NCBI RefSeq assembly: GCF_014699005.1 | Contig: NZ_JACWZY010000003.1 | Location: 1 to 64,000, forward strand | Reading direction: 5' to 3' | Origin: Spirosoma profusum | GTDB lineage: Bacteria; Bacteroidota; Bacteroidia; Cytophagales; Spirosomataceae | Length of the DNA: 64,000 nucleotides | Shown: positions 44,958 to 55,148 of the stretch, piece by piece | Numbering within the stretch: position 1 is the first letter of the stretch | Layout: the number at the start of each line of letters is the position of its first letter | Notes under the pieces: model-generated | Told to the model about the DNA's origin: nothing | What the model saw: the letters and a program-made list of their open reading frames with translations, nothing else | Databases searched by the model: none | Made by a program: the position numbers and the translations under genes

Positions 44958-46487
44958 ATGAAGATAGGGGGGATTTTGCTTCTGGCAAGTTTGTCGCTGG
45001 GAGCATTTTGTTCAGTTGCGAACGGGCAAACGATTAGTCCTGCACAAGCCCGTGCCGATTTCAGCTACCTGAAACACAAGATCGATCAATTACATCCGGG
45101 AGTTGGCTATTATACGCCAAAACCGAAGATGGAGCGACTGTATGACTCGCTCTACAATGGATTGACGGCTCCGGTTGAGTACCTGAAATTTTATCAGCAC
45201 ATCAGCCCCTACGTGGCAGCGCTGAAAGACGGTCATACGAACCTCAATCACCGCAAAAATTACATCGGGAAAAACACCCGATTCATTCCCTTTTACATCC
45301 GGCCGGTCAACGATACGTATTATATCAGCCATAACGTATCGGCTGATACGAGTCTCCAGCGCGGAACGGAATTGCTGACCATCAATGGACGTACCGTTGC
45401 CGACCTTCACCAGGAATTAATGGAAGCCGACCGTTCTGGCTCCGACGGCGATAACAGTTCGGGCCGTCGTCAGTGGAGCCTGGTGCAATTTGCCGATTAC
45501 TACGCGGCCTGGTACGGGTCCTCGGATTCGATTTCGATCACGTATAAGCTCAAAGGCGATACGTTGGTTCGGCAGACGCGCCTGAAATGCCCCTCTCTGA
45601 ACAACTTCCGAACCACGATTCGGCGTCGGTATGGCGTTGAAATTAATCAGCCTTCCAATTTGTCGGTACGTATCGTCGATACGTTGACGCATACGGCGGT
45701 GCTACGTGTGTCGACATTTATGGGTTTAAAGAAAAAAGATCCGTTTCAGTGGGCCTTTAATCGGAAGTTGAAACAGGCGTTCAAGCAGATTCGGGAGCAA
45801 AACGTTCAGAATCTGATTGTCGATATGCAGGGGAATGGGGGAGGGATCGTTCTGAACTCGGCTCGACTGCTACGTTACTGGATGCCAAAGCCATTTCAAA
45901 TTATGGCACATGAAGAAATGAAACGGGCCGCTCGTGCCGAACTGGTAGCGCGCTGGAATCCGATATCTATGCTGAATTTCAGCCTGCAATATAAATCAGA
46001 TAAAACGGGTGGATTCGCCAGCCGATCGACGCAGCATCGGTATCGGCCACGTAAAAAAGACGCGTTCGCCGGAAATCTGTATTTTCTGATGAATGGGGCT
46101 TCGTTTTCGGCTGCTACGTCGGTAATGGCCAAAACGCTCGATGCGGGTATTGGTACGTTTGTCGGCGAAGCCTGCGGAAGTGCGTACTGGGGTGATTTTG
46201 CCGGTCATTTTAAAACCATTACGTTACCAAATACACGTATTCAAGTCAGAATGCCGCTTAAGAAGCTGACGCACGCTGTCAATGAAAGCTGCGCAAATGG
46301 CTTTACTGTTGAGCCTGATTTCACGGCCAGTCGTACCTTTGAGGACCTGATGAACAACCGTGATTACACGCTGGAATATGCTTTACGGTTAATTCGGCAA
46401 GGAATCGTTGCTCGTCAGCCCGTTCGCCAGCATCCAATGCAGGCATCGCAAGCGTCTATGAATTTGAATCATACGCTTCAGGAATAG
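44958..46487 (+). CDS. secreted S41 family peptidase (tail-specific protease type)
   Basis: A 509-residue protein started at the ATG at 44958 with a signal peptide ending at about residue 23 (FCSVANGQ). The C-terminal half has the S41 fold: VQNLIVDMQGNGGG, the serine region MNGASFSAATSVMAK, and VGEACGSAYWGDFAG. A PDZ-like part (TELLTINGRTVADLHQEL) precedes it. S41 enzymes cut C-terminal tails of envelope proteins; the target is unknown. It stands alone, with a TTG / TATCTTCA promoter-like pair at 44873-44903. Confidence 0.8.
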   Translation: MKIGGILLLASLSLGAFCSVANGQTISPAQARADFSYLKHKIDQLHPGVGYYTPKPKMERLYDSLYNGLTAPVEYLKFYQHISPYVAALKDGHTNLNHRKNYIGKNTRFIPFYIRPVNDTYYISHNVSADTSLQRGTELLTINGRTVADLHQELMEADRSGSDGDNSSGRRQWSLVQFADYYAAWYGSSDSISITYKLKGDTLVRQTRLKCPSLNNFRTTIRRRYGVEINQPSNLSVRIVDTLTHTAVLRVSTFMGLKKKDPFQWAFNRKLKQAFKQIREQNVQNLIVDMQGNGGGIVLNSARLLRYWMPKPFQIMAHEEMKRAARAELVARWNPISMLNFSLQYKSDKTGGFASRSTQHRYRPRKKDAFAGNLYFLMNGASFSAATSVMAKTLDAGIGTFVGEACGSAYWGDFAGHFKTITLPNTRIQVRMPLKKLTHAVNESCANGFTVEPDFTASRTFEDLMNNRDYTLEYALRLIRQGIVARQPVRQHPMQASQASMNLNHTLQE

Positions 46488-46668
46488 TTCTTGCTGCGTC
46501 TTTGGCGAACTCATAGGCGGGGAAAAACTGTTCAGAAAGCGTACGTACCTTGTCATTAATAGCCATTGAGAGTCAAGAATCGTCATTTTTAGTCAAGTCC
46601 TGTAAACAAATTCGGACCATCGGCGGCAAAAAATGACTATCCATGCCTACCAGCTTAACTGATTTTTT

Positions 46669-47211
46669 GTGTATTGCATCGTTGACGTTGAAACGACCGG
46701 GGGCGTAAAAGGTCCCTCCCGACTTACTGAAATTGCTATTTACCGGCACGATGGCCAGCAGGTAGTTGACTCGTTCCATTCTCTGCTGAATCCAGGCTGT
46801 CCAATCCCACCATTTATTAAATATTTGACCGGCATTTCTGACGAAATGGTTCAGGATGCGCCCACCTTTGCCGACGTAGCAAAAGACGTACTGGCTATTA
46901 CGGAAGGAGCCGTTTTTGTGGCCCACAACGTCAATTTCGACTTCGGTTTTATTCAGAAAGAGATGAACTGGCTTGGCTACGATTTTTTCCGGCGCACGCT
47001 GTGTACCGTTCGGACAAGCCGCAAACTGATTCCCGGCCACCCTTCCTACAGTTTGGGTAAGCTTTGCCGGACGTTGAATATTCCGCTTCACGGTCGGCAC
47101 CGGGCGCAGGGTGATGCCGCGGCTACCGTGCTTCTTTTTGAATTATTGATGCGCCACGACGCCATCGGATTGATTCCGCGACCGACTCCCCAAAATAGTC
47201 ATTGGAATTAA
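46669..47211 (+). CDS. DnaQ-like DEDDh 3'-5' exonuclease
   Basis: A 180-residue exonuclease-fold protein. The first codon is GTG at 46669, since an in-frame TGA lies just upstream. The DEDDh motifs are visible: VDVETTGG near residue 6-13, HNVNFDFGF, and the C-terminal HRAQGDA. Related to the epsilon subunit and to UvrC-linked exonuclease domains; the partner is unknown. Its stop overlaps the stop of the convergent sensor kinase by four bases. Confidence 0.85.
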   Translation: MYCIVDVETTGGVKGPSRLTEIAIYRHDGQQVVDSFHSLLNPGCPIPPFIKYLTGISDEMVQDAPTFADVAKDVLAITEGAVFVAHNVNFDFGFIQKEMNWLGYDFFRRTLCTVRTSRKLIPGHPSYSLGKLCRTLNIPLHGRHRAQGDAAATVLLFELLMRHDAIGLIPRPTPQNSHWN

Positions 47212-50200
47212 CCCGTTTGCTCAACCTTATCAGGTGATTTGTAGAACGCTTTTTGGTGAACCGGGCTAACCGGAACCTCGATGCTGACCAACACGCCCTG
47301 CCCTGGCTTGCTTTGCCAGGAAATTTGCCCATTCAGCAGCGCCACCCGCGATTCGATGTTGCTGATACCTAATCCCGTTGCGCTTTTTTTTGCCTGCTCG
47401 TAATTAAATCCGGAGCCATCGTCGGTGTAAGCCAGGATAATCCGGCCGGGTTGTTGCCGCATCTTTAAGTCGATACATTTAGGGGTAGCATGTTTGAGTG
47501 AGTTATTGACCAGTTCCTGTGTGATCCGATACAGCATCACTTCCGTATCGGCGGGGAACCGGTCGGCGCTTTCGGTAATTTCGTCGTAGGTAAATAGAGC
47601 GCTGATGATGCCGCTGGCGTTAATCCGCGAAAACAATTCTTCAACCGTTGCTACGTATCCGTGCTGTTCCAGCGTCTGGGGATTGAGTTTGCGGAGCAGA
47701 TTCCGAACGTCGCTGATGGTGTCGTTGATGAGTTGGAAAATGGTGGTTTTGAGTGCCCGGATGGACGATGTTTCCCCCGCTTCCTGCGTGAGTTGCGTCG
47801 TATAGAGTTTAATGGTCGCCAGCCGCGTGCCAATTTCGTCGTGTAAATCGCGGGCAATTTCCTTTTTTACCTGCTCTTGAATATCATAAGCAAGTCGTAG
47901 GCGATCCACTTGCTGCTGACGGATGTTGTGTTCGCGCTGACGTATCCATGCCCAGACGGTGCCTACGATGATCAGCAGCAGCAACGTAATGAACGCAGGT
48001 TTTTGCCAGAAAGGGGGTTCAATGTAAATACTCACTCGCCGAACGTAGTGACTCCAGCGATTGTCCTGATTGGTGGCTCTTACCTGAAAGACGTATTGAC
48101 CGGGCGGCAAATTGGCATACCGAACGTAGTTACGCTCGCCCGACATTACCCAGTTGTCGTCATAACCCGTAAGCTGATACTGGTAATTCGTGTGGCCGTC
48201 ACAGAAATAATCGAAGGCCGAAAATTCCAGCGCTAATGTATTCTGTGTATGAGTCAGGTTCAGACTGTTGGTTTCGCCGATGTACGTAGCGGTGTGAAAT
48301 GGTTCTTCGTTAATGCTGAGCGAGTAAATATGAACCCGTGGATTGAAGAGGTTTTTTCGGAAAGCATCGGGTCGGCAATGGTTAAATCCCGTGACCCCAC
48401 CGAAATACAAGTCACCATTAGCGGTTTTCAAAAATGCGTTGCCGTTGAATTCGTAGCCCTGAAGCCCGTCTTTCGGATCGAAGTTTTTAATCGTCTGCGA
48501 AATTGGGTCCAGGCGAGCAATACCCCGATTGGTGCTCATCCAGGTATTATGCTGCGCATCGGAAAGCGAACCATATACGAATGAATTAGCCAGACCATTC
48601 TGCTCTGAATATAATCGGAAACGCCCGGATTCAGCATTCATGGCCACCAGACCCCGGTCAGATGAAAGCCAGAGCGTTTGCTTATCGGTATCGGGGCGAA
48701 TGTTCAATATGGTATAGCCGTTAAGCCCGGATCTGACCATTCGCCAACCCTTGTCGGATACCTGATAGCAGTAATACCCGTTTCGATACGTGCCGACCCA
48801 AAGTTGTTGAGTCGATGAATTATACCAAAGGCTAAAAATATTCTGATTCGTCAGGATGGGTAATTTCGACCAGCTACGTCGGTTGGGATTTAAGGCATAG
48901 AGGCCATCTTCGGTAGCCGCCACCAGCAGGGAATCGGAAATACCAGTCAGGTTTCGAACATAGTTGTTGGCAACCGAATTCTGATTCGCCGAATTCCATA
49001 GAATTGGGCTAAACGTCTTTGTCGTCGGCTGATAGGTCAGCACACCACCCGCTATACCAGCCCAGATACGTCGCTGCGGATCTCGGTAAAGACTACGTGC
49101 CCGAAAACCCTGAGGCATTGTGGGGGTAGGGGAGAGGCTCAAAAATCGTTCGACAATCCGATTCGTAGCTGGATTCAGGATATTTATACCATTTTCGGTA
49201 AGTACCCAGAGCCGGTCGAAGCGTTCTTCCAGAAATCCGCGTATCGTATAACTACTTAACTGTCGATCAGCGCGTAAAGAGTCACCGACCTGCCGTTTCA
49301 CCATGCCCCCAAACAGAAAAGCTCCCGGAACGATACGTACCAGTCCATCGGGATCGGTATTTGCCCAGACAATTCCCAGATCATCGACAAAAATCTTACT
49401 GATCTTAAACTCGTTCAGTTGCCGGACTGTGTTGGTAAAATCCTGAACCTGACTGAATGTTTGTCCGCGTTTATCGAAATAAATAACACCGTTACGTTGC
49501 GTACCCAGCCAAAGTCGCTCCTGACCATCAGCCGCGATACTAAAAACGGCGCTGGTTTCTTTTAGCCCTTTGATCGGGTAATTCTGATACGTATTATTTC
49601 CATAATCGAATCGTAGCAAACCATTTTGCGTGCCCAGCCACGCTACGTTGTTAGCATCGATGTGGAATGAATAAATCGTGGTCGGAGGCCCGAATTGGTT
49701 CTGGGGATGATTGCTGAAATAAGCGGATAGCTTTTGGGTTGGAATGTTGTAACGTAGCAACCCAGTCGAAGCCTGAAGCCACACATCGCCCGCAGCAGTA
49801 TAAATCGGTGAGCTATATAAATCGTATTCTTTCGTAGGTGATAATTGATTGAATAATACCGTTTTATGCCCTTTTCGGTAGTCATAACGTACCAACCCTT
49901 CGGCATCGCTCAGGTACAATAGCTGAGTTTTGTCAATAAAAAAAGGAAACGTGCGGCTGCTCAGTCGTTTCTTTTTTGATTCGGTTGTACTGCTTAGAAC
50001 GAATGTAAACTGGTCGCGCTGCCGATCATATCGATTCAGGCCAGCTTCGGTGCCAATCCAGAGATTACCGTCCGGGTCTTCAACGATGCCAAAGATGTTG
50101 TTTCCCCGAATTGTTCCCGCCTGAATGGCGCCCTGCCTGCCTATGGTCGGGTGATACGTTCGGAAGCGTTGCCCATCGTACCGATTGAGTCCATCCTGCG

Positions 50201-50396
50201 TACCAAACCACAGAAAACCGCGACTATCCTTCAAAATGGCGTAAACCGATCCCTGTGTAAGCCCGTCGCTCACGCCGATATGGCTAATCCGAAATGAAGG
50301 AGCGGTGTTACGTTCGGTTGCCTGCGCCCAACCATCCTGAAGCAGAGAGCTCCAGAAAAGGAGATGAATACAGATGCTGGGTATCGTGCGCATCAT
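47208..50396 (-). CDS. one-piece sensor histidine kinase with periplasmic propeller domains
   Basis: A 1062-residue membrane kinase. After a signal peptide (to about residue 24) come two-component-regulator propeller repeats (ISHIGVSDGLTQGSV, DGLNRYDGQRF and similar) to about 680, a Y_Y_Y domain, one membrane helix near 800 (AFITLLLLIIVGTVWAWI), then a HisKA_3 dimerisation helix with the acceptor His in ARDLHDEIGTR and a HATPase with DDGSGFN and GLGISNI. This is the sugar/polymer-sensing layout of Bacteroidota, but no response regulator domain or regulator gene follows. Overlaps the exonuclease stop by four bases. Confidence 0.9.
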   Translation of the reverse strand: MMRTIPSICIHLLFWSSLLQDGWAQATERNTAPSFRISHIGVSDGLTQGSVYAILKDSRGFLWFGTQDGLNRYDGQRFRTYHPTIGRQGAIQAGTIRGNNIFGIVEDPDGNLWIGTEAGLNRYDRQRDQFTFVLSSTTESKKKRLSSRTFPFFIDKTQLLYLSDAEGLVRYDYRKGHKTVLFNQLSPTKEYDLYSSPIYTAAGDVWLQASTGLLRYNIPTQKLSAYFSNHPQNQFGPPTTIYSFHIDANNVAWLGTQNGLLRFDYGNNTYQNYPIKGLKETSAVFSIAADGQERLWLGTQRNGVIYFDKRGQTFSQVQDFTNTVRQLNEFKISKIFVDDLGIVWANTDPDGLVRIVPGAFLFGGMVKRQVGDSLRADRQLSSYTIRGFLEERFDRLWVLTENGINILNPATNRIVERFLSLSPTPTMPQGFRARSLYRDPQRRIWAGIAGGVLTYQPTTKTFSPILWNSANQNSVANNYVRNLTGISDSLLVAATEDGLYALNPNRRSWSKLPILTNQNIFSLWYNSSTQQLWVGTYRNGYYCYQVSDKGWRMVRSGLNGYTILNIRPDTDKQTLWLSSDRGLVAMNAESGRFRLYSEQNGLANSFVYGSLSDAQHNTWMSTNRGIARLDPISQTIKNFDPKDGLQGYEFNGNAFLKTANGDLYFGGVTGFNHCRPDAFRKNLFNPRVHIYSLSINEEPFHTATYIGETNSLNLTHTQNTLALEFSAFDYFCDGHTNYQYQLTGYDDNWVMSGERNYVRYANLPPGQYVFQVRATNQDNRWSHYVRRVSIYIEPPFWQKPAFITLLLLIIVGTVWAWIRQREHNIRQQQVDRLRLAYDIQEQVKKEIARDLHDEIGTRLATIKLYTTQLTQEAGETSSIRALKTTIFQLINDTISDVRNLLRKLNPQTLEQHGYVATVEELFSRINASGIISALFTYDEITESADRFPADTEVMLYRITQELVNNSLKHATPKCIDLKMRQQPGRIILAYTDDGSGFNYEQAKKSATGLGISNIESRVALLNGQISWQSKPGQGVLVSIEVPVSPVHQKAFYKSPDKVEQTG

Positions 50397-50473
50397 TGGG
50401 CCAGACGGTTTTTCACAAATTAGCGTAAAAGAGTATATACACCTCAGGAAATTCGCTAACCGGTAGTTTTCAT

Positions 50474-50563
50474 TTTTGTCATGCTGACGCAGGAAGCATC
50501 TTAATGTATCCTTATTGACTAATCAGGATGCTTTAAGATGCTTCCTGCGTCAGCATGACAAAG
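50474..50563. repeat. 90-bp palindromic repeat, copy D
   Basis: Arms 50474-50504 and 50533-50563, core GTCATGCTGACGCAGGAAGC, 28-base loop. It lies between the divergent sensor kinase and prolyl oligopeptidase genes. Confidence 0.9.
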
Positions 50564-50610
50564 AGTAGCGTATCTTTACGTAGCGTTTCAACATCATCAA
50601 CTTAACTAGT

Positions 50611-52749
50611 ATGCATCTTTCGAAACTTATTCCTGTTTGTCTTATGCTAACCTCGTCTATCGTTCAGGGACAGACGAACCCTCCCATTACGTACCCACAA
50701 GCCCGTAAAACCGATCAGGTCGATACGTATCACGGTACCCAGGTATCCGACCCGTATCGCTGGCTGGAAGACGACCGTTCGGCTGAAACCGCTGACTGGG
50801 TGAAGGCCGAAAATAAAGTTACGTTCGATTATCTGGCACAGATTCCGTATCGTAAACAGATTCAGAACCGTCTTGAACAGATCTATGATTACCCAAAATA
50901 TTCGGCGCCGAACCGAAAAGGGGAGTGGTTCTATTTCTATAAAAACGATGGTCTCCAGAATCAGGCGGTGCTTTACCGGCAGAAAGGTCTTGATGGAAAA
51001 CCTGAAGTAGTGATTGACCCCAACAAACTATCGTCGGACGGTACGACAAGATTAGGCGTGTTTTCGCTGTCGAAAAATGGTGAATATGCGGTTGTAGGGT
51101 TATCGAAAGGTGGTTCTGACTGGCAGGAGTATCAGATTATGAAGCTGGCCACCAAGGAATACCTGCCCGAAAAAATTGAATGGGTGAAAGTATCGGGCGC
51201 TGCCTGGCAGGGTGATGGGTTTTATTACAGCCGTTATCCAAAGCCCGAAGGCAGTGCGCTGGCGGCAAAAAACGAAAATCACCAGGTGTTCTTTCATAAA
51301 CTCAACACTGCTCAGTCGGCCGACCGGCTGGTGTTTGAAGATGCCAAAAACCCACAGCGTTTTCATACGGTTGGCACTACCGATGATGAGCGATTCGTGC
51401 TGTTAACCGTAAGCGACCGGGGAAAAGGTAAAGATGGTAACGCGCTCTTTTTTATGGACGCTCAATCGCCCGAAAAGACGTTTACGCCCGTTGTGGCCGA
51501 GGTGAGTGATTTCAGCTATGGGGTAATTGATAACGACAAGGACCGTCTGTTGATTCTTACCAACGAAAAAGCGCCGAACAGCAAAGTACAGGCTTTCGAC
51601 ACCAAAAGTCAGAAATTCGCTACGTTGATTGCAGAACGTCCCGAACCCATTGCCGAAGGTAGCGTGAGTGCCGCGGGCGGAAAACTCTTTGTTGAATACA
51701 CGAAAGACGTAACGTCGAAAATTGAGGTGTTTGATTACGCGGGCAAGCATGAAAGCGACGTAGCATTACCGGCAGTAGGTTCGGCGGGGGGCTTCGGTGG
51801 CGAGAAAGACGACAAATTCGTATTCTACACCTTTACGTCCTTTACGTTCCCGCCAACCATTTATCGCTACGATATCGCTACGCGGAAAAGTACCGTTTTT
51901 CGGGCGCCAGAAGTTGCGTTTAAACCAGCCGATTACGAAACCAAACAGGTTTTTTATATCAGTAAAGATGGTACGAAAGTTCCTATGTTTTTAACGTATC
52001 GGAAAGGGCTCAAACTCGACGGCACTAATCCGACGTTACTCTACGGCTACGGCGGTTTCAACGTTAGTTTACCACCTTCTTTTAGTCCATTTCGGATTCC
52101 GTTTCTGGAGCAGGGTGGAGTTTATGCACAAGCCAATCTGCGTGGAGGTAGCGAATACGGTGAAAAATGGCATGAGCAGGGCATGAAACTCAAGAAGCAG
52201 AACGTATTTGACGATTTCATCGCTGCGGCCGAATACCTGATTGCGCAGAAATACACTAGTTCGGCTAAACTGGCTCTTCAAGGAGGCTCAAACGGTGGCT
52301 TGCTGGTAGGTGCCGTTATGAACCAACGTCCCGATTTGTTTCATGTTGCCATTCCGCAGGTGGGCGTCATGGACATGCTTCGGTTTCATAAATTCACCAT
52401 CGGCTGGAATTGGATTGCTGATTACGGCAGCAGCGACAATGCCGATGAGTTTAAAGCCTTGTATGCGTACTCGCCCCTGCACAATATCAAGCCTAATCTG
52501 AACTATCCGGCTACGTTAATTACCACTGCCGACCACGACGATCGGGTTGTGCCAGCGCATTCGTTTAAGTACGCTGCTACGTTGCAGGAAGCTTATAAAG
52601 GAGCAAATCCTGTACTGATTCGGATTGATACCAATTCGGGACACGGTGCCAGCAATACGAAGAAGAACATTGAAACAGCGGCCGATATTTACTCGTTCAT
52701 CCTGTGGAATATGGGCGTGAAAAGTATAAAAGAAATTGCGAGTAAGTGA
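50611..52749 (+). CDS. prolyl oligopeptidase (S9A family)
   Basis: A 712-residue enzyme with a signal peptide (to about residue 20, SSIVQGQ), an N-terminal seven-bladed propeller and a C-terminal alpha/beta hydrolase domain. The catalytic triad is visible: Ser in GGSNGGLL, Asp in ADHDDRVVP and His in SGHGA at the end. Cleaves short peptides after proline, here probably in the periplasm. A pair of terminators follows. Confidence 0.92.
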   Translation: MHLSKLIPVCLMLTSSIVQGQTNPPITYPQARKTDQVDTYHGTQVSDPYRWLEDDRSAETADWVKAENKVTFDYLAQIPYRKQIQNRLEQIYDYPKYSAPNRKGEWFYFYKNDGLQNQAVLYRQKGLDGKPEVVIDPNKLSSDGTTRLGVFSLSKNGEYAVVGLSKGGSDWQEYQIMKLATKEYLPEKIEWVKVSGAAWQGDGFYYSRYPKPEGSALAAKNENHQVFFHKLNTAQSADRLVFEDAKNPQRFHTVGTTDDERFVLLTVSDRGKGKDGNALFFMDAQSPEKTFTPVVAEVSDFSYGVIDNDKDRLLILTNEKAPNSKVQAFDTKSQKFATLIAERPEPIAEGSVSAAGGKLFVEYTKDVTSKIEVFDYAGKHESDVALPAVGSAGGFGGEKDDKFVFYTFTSFTFPPTIYRYDIATRKSTVFRAPEVAFKPADYETKQVFYISKDGTKVPMFLTYRKGLKLDGTNPTLLYGYGGFNVSLPPSFSPFRIPFLEQGGVYAQANLRGGSEYGEKWHEQGMKLKKQNVFDDFIAAAEYLIAQKYTSSAKLALQGGSNGGLLVGAVMNQRPDLFHVAIPQVGVMDMLRFHKFTIGWNWIADYGSSDNADEFKALYAYSPLHNIKPNLNYPATLITTADHDDRVVPAHSFKYAATLQEAYKGANPVLIRIDTNSGHGASNTKKNIETAADIYSFILWNMGVKSIKEIASK

Positions 52750-52800
52750 TGGGGTAAATTGACTCGGCCCTCGTTTTGCGACCCGTCGGACCATTCCCAC

Positions 52801-52821
52801 CCCCTCCTGTTTTAGGAGGGG
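52801..52821 (+). terminator. terminator after the prolyl oligopeptidase gene
   Basis: Stem CCCCTCCT / AGGAGGGG with a 5-base loop, 51 bases past the stop codon. Confidence 0.6.
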
Positions 52822-52853
52822 AGTGGTCATTCAATAAGAACGTAACAAAACGC

Positions 52854-52885
52854 AGAAGGGCGTCCTGATATCAGGACGCCCTTCT
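52854..52885. terminator. 32-bp perfect palindrome between convergent genes
   Basis: AGAAGGGCGTCCTGAT and its exact complement meet without loop. It lies 22 bases from the stop of the outer-membrane protein gene and can act in both directions. Confidence 0.8.
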
Positions 52886-52907
52886 ATTGTAAACGTATCT
52901 GGGGAAA

Positions 52908-53435
52908 TTACAGCTTGAACGTAACGCCCAGCATTAAAGGAGCAATACCCGTTCCGAGTTCAGCGAAAGCACCAACTTTCTCGGCAAACATATACCGACC
53001 GCCCAGGTGAATAGGAATATAGATACCGCTACCAAACGCATTGAAACCGTTTCCGAAGCGATCGCTGTAGGTAACACTTTCGTAACCGATACCAAGGCCA
53101 GCATAAAGATCTGCTTTATCTGTGCTAAGATTTAACAACTGATTGAAGTGATAAGAACCCCGAACAGAAAAATAGAGGTAGTTAATTTTATCGTTAAAAC
53201 CTAAGTAGCCATAGTTGAAACTACGATAGGCTGCATTCGCGCCAACGGTGAAATTCGGTGCAACCCCAAAATCGGCTCCAGCCCCGAAAGCAATACCGCC
53301 TACGCTCGAATAGCCACCAACACCAATGCCAAGATTGATAAATTTGACTCCTTTGTCAATCGCCATCTGGCCAAATGATTGGGTACCAACTAAAAGGCCA
53401 ATAGCCAGTAAAAAGGAAAAGTGGATTTTTTTCAT
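52908..53435 (-). CDS. small outer-membrane beta-barrel protein
   Basis: A 175-residue protein with a signal peptide (to about residue 22, GTQSFGQ). The rest is made of alternating hydrophobic and polar strands with aromatic and glycine-rich turns (GVGGYSSVGGIAFGAG, YFSVRGSYHFNQ, YAGLGIGYESV) and ends in a beta-strand, as outer-membrane porin-like proteins do. Ligand unknown. An unusual inverted repeat lies 220 bases upstream. Confidence 0.75.
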   Translation of the reverse strand: MKKIHFSFLLAIGLLVGTQSFGQMAIDKGVKFINLGIGVGGYSSVGGIAFGAGADFGVAPNFTVGANAAYRSFNYGYLGFNDKINYLYFSVRGSYHFNQLLNLSTDKADLYAGLGIGYESVTYSDRFGNGFNAFGSGIYIPIHLGGRYMFAEKVGAFAELGTGIAPLMLGVTFKL

Positions 53436-53789
53436 TTGATAAAACTGATTTATGTAAAACTTAGGACAAAGTAAATGCGATTCTCATGGGCTGACAAATG
53501 TTGACAGAAACCTCTTATTAATCGGTCAAATTGTCGACTACGTGACAAACGTAGCAAACATAACAAACTAGATTCTATAACTTATAGCTATTCATAAAAA
53601 TTTAATTTAAAAGTCTGATAATCAATGAGTTTATTTTGTGGAATTTTGCTGTCGTATATAGGTACGTGCCTGTATATCAATTCTCTAGACTACATTTTTT
53701 CAGTCAGAAAACATATTGAACGGCTGATTGGCGAAGTTAGACCTGATTGACAAGTAGTCTGGATCGAGATTAACACATCATCTTTTGCA
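53436..53789. other. intergenic region, no gene seen
   Basis: 354 AT-rich bases upstream of the outer-membrane protein gene. It contains an imperfect 22-base inverted repeat at 53655-53676 (TATATAGGTACGTGCCTGTATA) that could be a regulator site; no reading frame or RNA gene is seen. Confidence 0.4.
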
Positions 53790-55148
53790 TTACGGCTTTG
53801 TGGAACTTTCTACGCCTTCTGGCAGCGACTTCGCCGTTTTTTTTCGCCATTCTCTTAACTGACTGAGTAATTTACTACGTACCGATGGCATATGTTCTGA
53901 TAAATCATGCTGCTCACTTATGTCTTGAGCAAGATCGAAAAGCTGCACCTGTTCCCGGTCGAAGTACTCGATCAATTTAAAATCTCCAACCCGAATCGCT
54001 CCCGCAGAACGTCCACCCAGAAAGTGCGGTTTCGGTAGCGGGTAATGCCAATAAAGCGTTCTTGAAACAGGCTTTTTATTGCCGATTAATACGTTCTTCA
54101 TACTAATACCGTCAAGAATTAACCCCGGTTCCGGCTTTACATCCGCAATCTCCAGCAGGGTAGGGTAGACATCCAACGTATTGATTACCTGATCAGACAC
54201 TGTGCCGGGTTTGATCTTCGTCGGCCAATACGCAATGAATGGTTCTCTGATGCCTCCTTCATAAAGCTCTGATTTCCCACCTCTTAACGGCGCATTCGAC
54301 GTTACGTTGCTTTCGCCACCATTGTCGGATGTGAACAGAATCAGTGTATTTTTATCAAGATTCAGCTCCTGTAACGTAGCAGTAATCGCCCCAACGCCAT
54401 CGTCGATACTTTCCAGCATGGCTGCTAATTCAGGATTATTTTGCTTCGTACCCACGCCCTGTTTCTGTCCATATTTCGCTACGTTGGCGGGTTTGCCAGC
54501 TAACTTGGTGTGTACGGAATAATGAGATAGATACAGGAAAAATGGTTTCGCCTGATTTCGTCGGATAAAATCAACGGCCTCGTTGTTTAGCCGGTCGGTG
54601 AGGTATTCGCCTTCGGTGTTAGCCTGCACATCGGGCATGAAAAAATAGGGATGAAAATAATCGCCGTTGGCAATGTAGCCTGTTTCTGAACAGATTACTT
54701 CATCCCAACCGTGTTTGGCGGGTTCGCCTTTTCGTTTCGTGTAATCGCCTGTAAGGTGCCACTTGCCAATTAATCCTGAATGATAGTCAGCTTTTTTTAA
54801 CTGTTCGTTGAGGGTAGTGTAGTCGGGTGAAAGAAATTTTTCGTCTTTGGCGTCGAGATAATCCGTAATTCCCACGCGGGCCGGATGCTGGCCGGTCATC
54901 AGGGCAATACGTGTGGGCGTACATACCGGAGCAGTCGCGTAAGCCTGCGTGAAGCGCATACCGCCAGCCGCCAGTTTATCCAGATTGGGCGTATTATTGA
55001 ACTGATTGCCGTAGCAGCCCAGTTCGTGCCAGCCTAAATCATCGGCCAGAATGATAATAATATTCGGTGGGCTGGCTGATCGGCTAGTTTGTGCGATGAC
55101 GGATGATGTCAGAAACCAGAAAAAGAGACTTGCAACGTAGTGTTTCAT
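53790..55148 (-). CDS. type I sulfatase, secreted
   Basis: A 452-residue enzyme with a signal peptide (to about residue 20, SSVIAQ). The sulfatase signature CTPTR is at about 76-80, where the Cys would be converted to formylglycine, preceded by the metal Asp pair in ILADDLGWHELG. Further metal ligands lie in FTSDNGGES. The substrate is probably a sulfated sugar but cannot be told. No sulfatase-activating enzyme is nearby; the GldJ-type protein at 13 kb is not one. Start chosen at the ATG at 55148. Confidence 0.9.
   Translation of the reverse strand: MKHYVASLFFWFLTSSVIAQTSRSASPPNIIIILADDLGWHELGCYGNQFNNTPNLDKLAAGGMRFTQAYATAPVCTPTRIALMTGQHPARVGITDYLDAKDEKFLSPDYTTLNEQLKKADYHSGLIGKWHLTGDYTKRKGEPAKHGWDEVICSETGYIANGDYFHPYFFMPDVQANTEGEYLTDRLNNEAVDFIRRNQAKPFFLYLSHYSVHTKLAGKPANVAKYGQKQGVGTKQNNPELAAMLESIDDGVGAITATLQELNLDKNTLILFTSDNGGESNVTSNAPLRGGKSELYEGGIREPFIAYWPTKIKPGTVSDQVINTLDVYPTLLEIADVKPEPGLILDGISMKNVLIGNKKPVSRTLYWHYPLPKPHFLGGRSAGAIRVGDFKLIEYFDREQVQLFDLAQDISEQHDLSEHMPSVRSKLLSQLREWRKKTAKSLPEGVESSTKP

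Noticed and set aside
46573..47100. A 175-residue minus-strand frame opposite the exonuclease
   Set aside because: The plus strand has complete DEDDh motifs; the minus frame has none.
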